From NCBI RefSeq assembly GCF_009760915.1, contig NZ_VIDQ01000009.1, positions 1 through 64,000 on the forward strand: DNA of 64,000 nt. The letters are read 5' to 3'. Below, piece after piece: positions 57,636 to 64,000 of the stretch. The stretch comes from Azohydromonas aeria (GTDB lineage Bacteria > Pseudomonadota > Gammaproteobacteria > Burkholderiales > Burkholderiaceae_C). The position numbers were made by a program, and so were the translations under genes. Under the pieces are notes generated by a model that was not told the DNA's origin, did no database searches, and was given only the letters and a program-made list of their open reading frames with translations. The stretch's first letter is position 1; every line of letters starts with the position of its first letter.

Positions 57636-58148
57636 ATGGGACTGTTCGACATGTTCAAGAGCGACTCGGGCGAGGCGATGACGCCGCACAAGGCGCTGGC
57701 CACGAGCCTGCTCTACATGATGTCCGCCGACGGCGAGATGGATCACGAGGAGATCGGCCACCTCCTGGCCGTGCTTGGCGGCCAGGACAACGGCAACGGC
57801 ACCGTGGGTGTCGGCGCCCAGAACCAGGCGCTGCTCGACAGCGCGCTGAAGTACCGCCGCACGCACTCGCTGGACGAGTTCCTGCAGGAAGCCACGCCGC
57901 TGCTCACCGACGCGCAGCGCATGTGCATCCTCGTGAACCTGCTCGATTCCTCGTTGGCCGACGGCCAGCCCGAGCGCGAGGAGCAGCAGGTGTTCGGCAA
58001 GTTCCTGCAGGCTTTCGGCGTGTCGGAGGTGCGCTTCAAGCCCTTCTTCGAAGTGCTGTTGCTCAAGAACGACCGCACCGTCTTCACGCAGCAGGACCAT
58101 CCGAAGAATGCCGCCGGCTACCAGGTCAAGCTGAGCCTGCCCGGCTGA
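57636..58148 (+). CDS. TerB-like helical protein
   Basis: 170 aa. Two acidic TerB-type loops: MSADGEMDHEEIGHLLAVLG (about residues 29-48) and SSLADGQPEREEQQVFGKFL (about 105-124). No membrane segment, and no ter operon partners. ATG 57636 has AAGGAG upstream. It lies between the split nuclease pair and a Crp regulator, near the replication origin. Confidence 0.82.
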   Translation: MGLFDMFKSDSGEAMTPHKALATSLLYMMSADGEMDHEEIGHLLAVLGGQDNGNGTVGVGAQNQALLDSALKYRRTHSLDEFLQEATPLLTDAQRMCILVNLLDSSLADGQPEREEQQVFGKFLQAFGVSEVRFKPFFEVLLLKNDRTVFTQQDHPKNAAGYQVKLSLPG

Positions 58149-58238
58149 TCCGGGCCGAGCCCGGCGCGGCGCGCAAGCCCGGCGTCGGGACCGCATGACA
58201 ATGTCCAGGCATTGCTCGATGCCTTGAAGGACGACGCC

Positions 58239-58940
58239 ATGGTCCCTGCCCGCCCGCCGCAACCGGATTCCGTACCCGATGCGCCGCTGCTGCAGCGCAT
58301 CGCCCGCTGCTACCCCGAGCTTCCGCTGCCGCCCGATGCCGGCCTGCCCGGCGGGCCGCCGGCGGCGGCCGGGCCGATCGACGTGCCCGCCGGCGTGGTG
58401 CTGTTCGAGGAGAGCTCGCCGTGCCAGGGCTTCCCGCTGGTGCTGCAGGGCGAGGTGCGGGTGGCGCGGGGCACGCCGGGCGGGCGCAGCATTGAGCTCT
58501 ACCGCGTCGGCCCGGGCGACTTCTGCGTGCTGTCGGCGGCGGCGCTGTTCGGCCACGCGCCCATGCCCGGCCATGGCGTCACGGCCACGCCCACGCAGCT
58601 GGCGCTGCTGAGCCCGGCGCAGTTCGAGGCCTGGACCGACCACCTGCCCTTTCGCCGCCATGTCTTCGGCCTGTTCGCGCAGCGCCTGGCCGACGTGATG
58701 GCGCTGACCGAGGCCGTGGCCTTCCAGCGCCTGGACCAGCGCCTGGCCGCGGCGCTGTTGGGCCACGGCAGCATGGTGGCGGCCACGCACCAGGCGCTGG
58801 CCGATGAGCTGGGCACGGTGCGCGAGATCGTGTCGCGGCTGCTGCGCCGCTTCGAGCGCGCGGGCTGGATCGCGCTGGCGCGCGAGCGCATCGAGGTGCT
58901 GGATGCGGCGGCGCTGCGCCGCGCTGCTGAGGGGCCGTAA
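58239..58940 (+). CDS. Crp/Fnr-family regulator
   Basis: 233 aa. Cyclic-nucleotide-binding-like beta barrel (about residues 35-150; VVLFEESSPCQGFPLVLQGEVRV) and a C-terminal winged helix with HQALADELGTVREIVSRLLRR, the Crp/Fnr recognition helix. It lacks the N-terminal Fnr Cys set; two cysteines (SSPCQGF and DFCVLS) could be redox-active. ATG 58239 has AAGGA upstream. It is next to a DUF2892 gene behind a palindromic Crp-type box, its likely target. Confidence 0.87.
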   Translation: MVPARPPQPDSVPDAPLLQRIARCYPELPLPPDAGLPGGPPAAAGPIDVPAGVVLFEESSPCQGFPLVLQGEVRVARGTPGGRSIELYRVGPGDFCVLSAAALFGHAPMPGHGVTATPTQLALLSPAQFEAWTDHLPFRRHVFGLFAQRLADVMALTEAVAFQRLDQRLAAALLGHGSMVAATHQALADELGTVREIVSRLLRRFERAGWIALARERIEVLDAAALRRAAEGP

Positions 58941-58958
58941 CGCCGCGGGCGGCGCTGG

Positions 58959-58972
58959 GTGACCGCGGTCAC
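58959..58972 (+). promoter_or_regulatory. Crp/Fnr-type operator
   Basis: A perfect 14-bp palindrome GTGACCGCGGTCAC, i.e. GTGA-N6-TCAC, the spacing and half-sites of the Crp/Fnr family. It lies 18 bases after the regulator stop and 78 bases before the DUF2892 start. Confidence 0.6.
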
Positions 58973-59050
58973 AGACGGCGCCGGCGCGCGGCGCGACAGT
59001 GCAGCCGTCCGGCAACGACTTGCCGGGTGACTCAAGCAAAGGAGCTGCAC

Positions 59051-59242
59051 ATGAAAACCAACGAGGGAACCCTGGACCGCGCACTGCGTGCCGTTGCTGG
59101 AGTGGGCCTGCTGGGCGCCACTGCCGCCGGGATGATCGGCCCGTGGGGCTGGATCGGCGTGGTGCCGCTGCTCACCGCCGGCATTGGCTGGTGCCCGCTG
59201 TACACGGTGCTGGGCATCAACACCTGCGGGCTCAAGCGCTGA
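59051..59242 (+). CDS. DUF2892 small membrane protein
   Basis: 63 aa with two hydrophobic segments (residues 12-32 and 36-53) and the DUF2892/YgaP-type ending WCPLYTVLGINTC. GGAG at 59041-59044 and ATG 59051. In many proteobacteria this family is fused to or paired with rhodaneses and sulfur metabolism; no rhodanese is nearby here. Probably controlled by the upstream Crp/Fnr protein. Confidence 0.85.
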   Translation: MKTNEGTLDRALRAVAGVGLLGATAAGMIGPWGWIGVVPLLTAGIGWCPLYTVLGINTCGLKR

Positions 59243-59310
59243 GAGCCGGATCGGGCTTGGCTGCCCCTGCCCGGCCGCCCTGCCCCTGATTCATCCGGCG
59301 GGGCGATGGC

Positions 59311-60741
59311 TCAGGCGTCGATGAGTCCCAGTTGCGCGCCGTCGGCATTGCGCGGCCTGGCCGCGGCCTTCTTCTCGGCGGCCAGCACGTGGTTGCCCAG
59401 GGCCAGGCGCAGGCGCTCGCTGTCCTGCACTTCGGCATGGCCGAGCGGTCCCTTGGCGCGACTGAGCTGCCCCTGGAGCACGCGGAACACGCGCGTACGC
59501 GTGAAGGCGCTGCGCATTTCGTCCTGGCGCGGCGACGGCCACGCCAGGTACAGCGCGAAGCCGCGCTCGCCGTTCCTGCGGTAGTCGAGCTGCAGTGGGT
59601 CCGGAGCGGCGTCAACCGGTGTCGCAGGCGCGGCAGCAGTGGGCGCTCCCAGGGCAGCCGCCGGCGCGGGCGGTGCCGACACCGCCGGGTCGCGCTCGGC
59701 CTCGGGCACGGTCCAGCCCTCTTCCAGGGCCTTCATGAACAGCCGCCCCGGCAGGTTGACCTTCTTGCCGCCGCGCTTCATGCGGTGGCGCACGAAGTCG
59801 ATGGCGGCCTGGATGCGCTCCGGCGTGTACTTGTCCGCGTTCACCGTGATGGCCTGCAGGTCCACCGTGCCGATGCCGAACTCGCCGCGCAGCGTCTGGT
59901 AGATGGTCTTGCGGGTCTCGGTCTGGCGCAGCGACTGCACCATCGAGCCCTCCTGCTCGCGGAACAGGAAGCGCAGGTGCGACACCTTCTTCGAGCCTGG
60001 GGCGTTCCTGGTTTCGATCTCGACGAAGAGGTCGGACAGTTCGTTGATCTGGCCCACCGCCACCAGCAGCGCGCGGCGGCGGAATTCCGGCCAGGCCTCC
60101 ATGAACTTCGCATCCGCCGCGCCGGTCCACTTGCGCGCTTCCTCCAAGGTCAGCCACTCCGTGGGCGAGCCGCGGAACGCCACCGACTTGAGCTTCTCGT
60201 ACAGGCTATGCGCGAACACCGAGGTGAAGGCCGAGGTGGTGCGCAGCGACAGGAAGGTGAAGCCGCGCGGGTCCTTGTGCAGCTTGCGGATGGCCGGGTC
60301 GAACTTGAAGTACACCTTGCCGCCGGCCACGCCCACGATGCCCACCAGCGGAATGGAGACGAACTCCGGGCTGAGGCTGCCGTCCGCTCGCTCGCGCCGC
60401 ACCACCACGCTGGTCTTCTGCGCCTCGCGCAGCGCCTCGTTGAGGTGCTTGTGGTTGCGGCTCTGGTAGTTGAGCAGGAACTTGAAAAGGTCCACGTCGC
60501 ACTCGAACTCGACGACGTCAAGCGGCGCGTCGCAGGCCAGGTAGTTCATGACGTTGAGCCCGCGGCGCGTGAGCACGCCTACGCCGGACACGTCCACGAA
60601 AATGTTGTTCTTCGGAAAGGCCAGATCCTGCGCGGCGTCGGCGATGGTGGCCAGCCGGCCCTTGCGGCCGATGGTCTCCTCGAACAGCTGCAGCGCGTAC
60701 TGCTCGCCGGCCACATCCCTGCTCAACTTGTTGTTGGACAT
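59311..60741 (-). CDS. Replication initiator (Rep_3 / RepB-type)
   Basis: 476 aa. N-terminal half shows two winged-helix-like domains typical of iteron-binding initiators (FVDVSGVGVLTRRGLNVMNYL through FTFLSLRTTSAFTSVFAHSLYEKL, then WLTLEEARKWTGA); an Ala/Pro-rich linker (about residues 355-395) leads to a C-terminal segment with ARPRNADGAQLGLIDA at the end. It should bind the direct repeats upstream to open the origin. ATG 60741. The operator dyad at 60788-60817 suggests autorepression. Confidence 0.88.
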   Translation of the reverse strand: MSNNKLSRDVAGEQYALQLFEETIGRKGRLATIADAAQDLAFPKNNIFVDVSGVGVLTRRGLNVMNYLACDAPLDVVEFECDVDLFKFLLNYQSRNHKHLNEALREAQKTSVVVRRERADGSLSPEFVSIPLVGIVGVAGGKVYFKFDPAIRKLHKDPRGFTFLSLRTTSAFTSVFAHSLYEKLKSVAFRGSPTEWLTLEEARKWTGAADAKFMEAWPEFRRRALLVAVGQINELSDLFVEIETRNAPGSKKVSHLRFLFREQEGSMVQSLRQTETRKTIYQTLRGEFGIGTVDLQAITVNADKYTPERIQAAIDFVRHRMKRGGKKVNLPGRLFMKALEEGWTVPEAERDPAVSAPPAPAAALGAPTAAAPATPVDAAPDPLQLDYRRNGERGFALYLAWPSPRQDEMRSAFTRTRVFRVLQGQLSRAKGPLGHAEVQDSERLRLALGNHVLAAEKKAAARPRNADGAQLGLIDA

Positions 60742-60787
60742 CGAAGACCGGCTCGTGGTTGAGAAAGGCCTGAAGGCTAGTGCCTAT

Positions 60788-60817
60788 CATGACTGTTCGT
60801 CAACCACGACAGTCATG
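60788..60817. promoter_or_regulatory. Inverted-repeat operator upstream of rep
   Basis: CATGACTGT at 60788-60796 and ACAGTCATG at 60809-60817 form a 9-bp dyad with a 12-bp spacer, 47 bases before the rep start. The arm ACAGTCA equals part of the iteron variants at 61003 and 61123. This layout, inverted half-iterons at the rep promoter, is the classic autorepression site. Confidence 0.65.
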
Positions 60818-60853
60818 TTTTGCGGCTCCAACGGGCTAGGCGTAGTGCCCGCG

Positions 60854-61699
60854 GCACAGAAATGGTCAGGATGGTGCCGTCATCGCTTGCGCGATCGACT
60901 GCCAGTCCTCCCGCACAGAAATGGTCATGATGGCTGTGGAAAAGGACGAAACAGCAAGCCGTGACAACAGCTTGCGGCGCCCCGCACAAGAATGGTCGGT
61001 TTGCACAAGAACAGTCAGCTTGCGACACAGAAATGGTCAGGATGTCGCACAAGAACGGTCAGTTTGGACGTCACAAGAATGGTCAGGATCAGCACAGGAA
61101 TGGTCAGGATGGCACCGTTCCAGCACAAAAACAGTCAGCTTCCTCACCGCAAGTATTTGATTTGACTGACGTTTTTGGACTCTGAATGCTTGCTTGCTTT
61201 TTAACTCTATTAAAAGGCTAGCTGGCTGGCACTTCATGTTGCCCTGCGAACTCCCGGCATCCGGCTGGCACCTGGACAGCGGGACGGCGGAACGCTGCGA
61301 GCCGGGAGCACGGCATCCTGACCATTTCTGTGCGATAGCCCTGTTTGAACCACTGCGAGGGCGCAGCGCTTCTACCAACTTGCGGCTGGGCCGTGCCGGC
61401 GCAGCTCGACCCGCGCTCCGGCAGGCAGCCTGATCCTGACCGTTTTTGGGAAACATCCTGCGCACGTGATCTGTCGGCACGGCATCAGGCGCCCGCCGCG
61501 GTGTGCGTCAAGCGCTTCCATGCCTGCCGCATCAGCACAAGGATGGTCAGGATCTGAACGGGCGCACCGGGCAGCAGGCACATCAGCACAGAAATGGTCA
61601 TGTTGTGTCGCCATGTCTGTCGGCGTCTTGCGGTACCGAGCGGGCGGATGCTCCATGGCGTCAGACCGGCGGACCTGCAGCACAGAAATGGTCAGGATG
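60854..61699 (+). repeat. Iteron array (consensus GCACAGAAATGGTCAGGATG)
   Basis: About twelve forward copies start near 60854, 60913, 60984, 61003, 61025, 61047, 61071, 61092, 61123, 61535, 61586 and 61680; two reverse copies lie at 61314-61333 and 61432-61449. In the core (60984-61123) copies recur every 19-24 bp, about two helical turns, with one 31-bp step. Two variants occur: AATGGTCAGGATG and AAcaGTCAGcttg types. They lie between rep and parA. Confidence 0.85.
61141..61220. other. AT-rich candidate DNA-unwinding element
   Basis: The segment following the core iterons (GTATTTGATTTGACTGACG...GCTTTTTAACTCTATTAAAAG) is the longest AT-rich stretch in the window, directly adjoining the tight iteron cluster. 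This position fits the melting region of iteron origins. Inferred from composition only. Confidence 0.5.
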
Positions 61700-61748
61700 A
61701 GCAAACCCGGTTCAGCTGTCCGGTTCCGAATCGCAGTCCTCACTGTCT

Positions 61749-61785
61749 GTCGCAAGCAACGTCCCATGTCGTGCGTTGCTGCGAC
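61749..61785. promoter_or_regulatory. Large imperfect inverted repeat upstream of parA
   Basis: GTCGCAAGCAACG (61749-61761) and CGTTGCTGCGAC (61774-61785) pair over 12 bp with one bulged base and a 12-bp spacer. It lies 41 bases before the parA start, where the ParA N-terminal HTH would bind to autoregulate parAB. Confidence 0.6.
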
Positions 61786-61825
61786 TTGAATACACTGCCG
61801 CGTCAACACAAGGAGGGAGGACCTG

Positions 61826-62998
61826 ATGGATGCGGTGCTCGACGACGGCATTCCGCTGGCGGAGGTGCTGACCCAGGCGGGCCGGGTGCAGGCCGTCGTG
61901 TCGCAGGTACGCGGCGCGATGCTGGCGCCGGAGAACCGCAAGACGCCGCCGCGCTTCTTCACGGGCGACGTGATGGGCCTGACCGGTCTGGACAAGAACG
62001 CCATGGACGTGGCGATCCGCAAGCGCGCCCTGCCCGTCGGCAAGCTCGGGGTCGGCAACCGGCGCGAGTTCACGCTGGAAGAGCTGCAGGCCTGGGTGCG
62101 TCACTACCGCGCCGAGGCGCTGCGCCCGACCGGCGCACAGGCCGTGACGATCGCCGTGGCCAACTTCAAGGGCGGCGTGACCAAGACCACCACGGCGCTG
62201 ACACTGGCGCAAGGTCTGTCGCTGCGCGGGCACCGGGTGCTGGTGATCGACACCGACCCGCAGGGCTCGCTGACCACGCTGTTCGGCATCCTGCCCGACA
62301 CAGAAGTCCGGCGCGACGACACGATGCTGCCGCTGGTCGAGGGCGCGCAGGACTCGCTGCGCTATGCGGTGCGGCCAACCTACTGGAAGGGCATCGACCT
62401 GGTGGCGGCGGCGCCGCTGCTGTTCGGCGCCGAGTTCGAGCTGTCCGGGCGCATGGTGATGGACGCGGGCTTCCAGTACTGGCGTGTGCTGGAACTGGGC
62501 CTGCGCGAGCTGCGCCGGGATTACGACGTGATCATCATGGACACGCCGCCGGCGCTGTCGTACATGACGATCAACGTGCTCATGGCGGCCGACGGCATCC
62601 TGATGCCGCTGCCGCCCAACGCGCTCGACTTCGCCAGCAGTGCACAGTTCTGGCAACTGTTCGGCGACCTGACGGCCCGCCTGCCGGCGGCGCAGGGCAA
62701 GCGCTTCGACTTCATCAGCATCCTGCCGACGCGGGTCGAAACCACGGACGCTGCCGGCAGCACGGTGCGGGAGTGGATGGCTGCGGCCTATGCCGAGAGG
62801 CTGCTGCCCGTGGAGATTCCAAAGAGTGCCGCCGCCGGCGCGGCCAGTGCCAACTTCGGCACCGTCTACGACGAGGCGGTGGGCACCAGCCGCACGGTGC
62901 GCCGTGCCACCGACGCGGCGGACCGGCTTGCCGACGCCATCGGTGTGCACTGCGTCAAGGCCTGGCGCCGCCAGCTGGCCCGGGGAGTGGCGGCATGA
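61826..62998 (+). CDS. parA: ParA partition ATPase (type Ia, with N-terminal HTH)
   Basis: 390 aa. N-terminal ~110 residues form a DNA-binding extension (FFTGDVMGLTGLDKNAMDVAI resembles a MerR-like helix), followed by the ParA ATPase with deviant Walker A FKGGVTKTTT (residues about 114-123), LVIDTDPQGSLT (A' motif) and IIMDTPPALSY (Walker B). A very strong AAGGAGGGAGG site lies at 61810-61820. It overlaps parB by four bases. Segregates the replicon. Confidence 0.95.
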   Translation: MDAVLDDGIPLAEVLTQAGRVQAVVSQVRGAMLAPENRKTPPRFFTGDVMGLTGLDKNAMDVAIRKRALPVGKLGVGNRREFTLEELQAWVRHYRAEALRPTGAQAVTIAVANFKGGVTKTTTALTLAQGLSLRGHRVLVIDTDPQGSLTTLFGILPDTEVRRDDTMLPLVEGAQDSLRYAVRPTYWKGIDLVAAAPLLFGAEFELSGRMVMDAGFQYWRVLELGLRELRRDYDVIIMDTPPALSYMTINVLMAADGILMPLPPNALDFASSAQFWQLFGDLTARLPAAQGKRFDFISILPTRVETTDAAGSTVREWMAAAYAERLLPVEIPKSAAAGAASANFGTVYDEAVGTSRTVRRATDAADRLADAIGVHCVKAWRRQLARGVAA

Positions 62999-64000
62999 GC
63001 GCGGTCAGCAAAGGGAAGGGCATCAAGTTCGACCTGCCGCCTCTGGGGGCTGCGCCGGCCGCGCCGGCCGCGGCGCCGGAGCCCGTCACCGGTGTGATGC
63101 GCCATGCGGGCCTGGCGCAGGAGCTGCACTCGCTGCGGGCCCAGGTGCAGCAGCTCGAAGGCGAGCGCGGTGCGCAGCCGCTGGACGCGCGCCTGGTGCG
63201 CGCCAGCCGCTGGGCCAACCGGCATGCGAGCTCGTTCGACGGCGAGGACTTCGCCGACCTCAAGGCCGAGATTGCGGGGGCGGGCGGCAATGTCCAGCCG
63301 ATCAAGGTACGGCCGCTGCGCACGCCGGCCGGCGACGGTGCGTGCTACGAGATCGTGTTCGGACACCGGCGCCACCGGGCCTGTCTGGAACTCGGGCTAC
63401 CGGTGCTGGCGGTGGTGGCTGAGCTCGACGATCGCGCGCTGTTCGCCGAGATGGACCGGGAAAACCGGTCGCGCAAGAACCTCAGCGCCTACGAGCAGGG
63501 CGTGATGTACCGCCGCGCGCTGCAGGAAGGGCTCTTCCCCTCGCAGCGCATGCTGGCCGTGGCCGTGGGGGCCGACTCGGGCAACGTCAGCCGCGCCATC
63601 AAGGTGGCGGAGCTGCCCGAGGAGTTGCTGTCGGCCTTCGGCTCGCCGCTGGCAGTGCAATTCGCTTGGGCCAGCGACCTGGCCGAAGCGGTGCAGCGCG
63701 ACCGCGATGCCACGCTGGCGGCCGCGCGGCTGGCCGCGCAGGCAGGGCTGGCCGCCGCGCAGGTCTTCGCCGCCATCACCGGCAAGGCGGCTCGAAAGGG
63801 TGCTGTACCGTACAGCACCCGCGCCACCACGGCGCCGGCCGTGTTAGCGGGCCCGGCTGCGCCGACACCAGCACCAGCACCGGCCGCTGTACCGTACAGC
63901 ACCCCTGCGCCCCGGCAGATGGTTCCCAGGCCGGCAGCGGCAGCCGAGGCGCTGTGGACACGGCAGGACGTTACCCGGCTGGCGGCGGAAGCCCGGCTCC
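62995..64000 (+). CDS. parB: ParB partition protein, 3' end cut by window
   Basis: Open to the right edge (335 codons visible). N-terminal coiled segment (QELHSLRAQVQQLEGE), ParB/Srx core with GGNVQPIKVRPLR and the box FGHRRHRACLELG, the ENRSRKNLSAYEQGVMYR segment, and HTH VGADSGNVSRAIKVAELP. An Ala/Pro-rich linker with two AVPYST repeats (residues about 269-305) follows, encoded by twin palindromes. Starts at ATG 62995 overlapping the parA stop. Confidence 0.92.
   Translation, partial: MSAVSKGKGIKFDLPPLGAAPAAPAAAPEPVTGVMRHAGLAQELHSLRAQVQQLEGERGAQPLDARLVRASRWANRHASSFDGEDFADLKAEIAGAGGNVQPIKVRPLRTPAGDGACYEIVFGHRRHRACLELGLPVLAVVAELDDRALFAEMDRENRSRKNLSAYEQGVMYRRALQEGLFPSQRMLAVAVGADSGNVSRAIKVAELPEELLSAFGSPLAVQFAWASDLAEAVQRDRDATLAAARLAAQAGLAAAQVFAAITGKAARKGAVPYSTRATTAPAVLAGPAAPTPAPAPAAVPYSTPAPRQMVPRPAAAAEALWTRQDVTRLAAEARL
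63799..63900. repeat. Two palindromes inside parB (candidate parS sites)
   Basis: Copy 1: arms GGTGCTGTAC (63799-63808) and GTACAGCACC (63810-63819) around one central C. Copy 2: GCTGTAC (63886-63892) and GTACAGC (63894-63900) around the same C. The shared 15-bp core is GCTGTACCGTACAGC. They are 87 bp apart (about 8 turns) and encode the same peptide, AVPYST. Confidence 0.6.

Larger units (their letters stand above)
60742..61825. other. Origin of replication (oriV) of the replicon
   Basis: 1084 bp between rep and parA with no gene. It contains an operator dyad near rep, about fourteen iteron-like repeats, a TTTTCCACA-type DnaA box at 60935-60943 (reverse strand), an AT-rich segment at about 61141-61220 that could be the unwinding region, and a large inverted repeat before parA. 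Confidence 0.8.

Noticed and set aside
61227-61242. Sigma-54 promoter-like TGGCAC...TTGC
   Set aside because: The spacing is one base too long between the -24 and -12 elements, and it lies inside the origin with no target gene.
60854-61699. Possible CRISPR array
   Set aside because: Repeats are ~20 bp, directly packed without unique ~32-bp spacers, vary in sequence and include inverted copies; they adjoin a Rep gene. They are iterons.

Overview
The window is GC-rich (roughly 70% by eye) and densely coded in the style of a Burkholderiales betaproteobacterium, probably Comamonadaceae or a relative. This placement is inferred from gene families (a DUF3138 outer-membrane protein, a paired DUF2256/FeS photolyase, an E. 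coli-type LexA box, the N-acetylglutaminylglutamine operon) and not from a marker gene. The right end carries a Rep_3-type initiator, an iteron array and parAB. The window therefore belongs to a plasmid-type replicon, most likely a megaplasmid or chromid, and includes its replication origin.

Layout. 1-7000: a nitrogen locus with an ammonium transporter (cut by the left edge), a degenerate PII-like protein, a convergent XRE-cupin regulator, a type III glutamine synthetase / gamma-glutamylmethylamide synthetase homologue, and the three-gene glutamate-synthase-like set glxBCD. 7000-16000: an AcoR-like sigma-54 activator, a MarR regulator, an antiporter/YbdK-ligase/DUF3014 operon, a branched-chain-type substrate-binding protein and an isochorismatase-like hydrolase. 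16000-27300: katG, a DUF1428 gene behind a LexA-like palindrome, a MASE1 histidine kinase, a methyltransferase/AraC divergent pair, a KDPG-type aldolase, a TerB/DUF697 protein, a small Cys-rich protein, a lipoprotein and a Lys/Ala-rich histone-like protein. 27300-32900: a polyamine ABC transporter operon (potF, a frameshifted DUF3138 porin, potG, potH, potI). 33200-44900: an M14 carboxypeptidase, a LuxR-type regulator, a complete RND efflux operon, an OmpR regulator, a stand-alone pseudo-receiver, a soluble histidine kinase and a GST. 45000-50600: the osmoprotectant NAGGN operon (amidotransferase, Ngg synthetase, M42 peptidase) and a TerB-like protein. 50700-54400: a membrane-anchored hypothetical protein and a copper module (copA, cueR) with a clear CueR operator. 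54400-57400: a DUF2256/FeS photolyase pair and a two-gene membrane nuclease that looks like a Cas4 fold split between two translationally coupled genes. 57600-64000: a second small TerB-like protein, a Crp/Fnr regulator with a DUF2892 gene behind a Crp-type box, and the replication/partition block (rep, iterons, parA, parB running off the edge).

Most genes fall into short operons with 1-8 nt overlaps. The strongest candidates for undescribed biology are the split Cas4-like gene pair with a CFI-box domain (56399-57396), the origin architecture with paired palindromes inside parB and a large operator before parA, a ~90-bp dispersed element present twice 40 kb apart, the PII protein that has lost its modification and ATP-binding residues, and the LexA-like control of a DUF1428 gene. 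All assignments come from reading the sequence; no database search was run.
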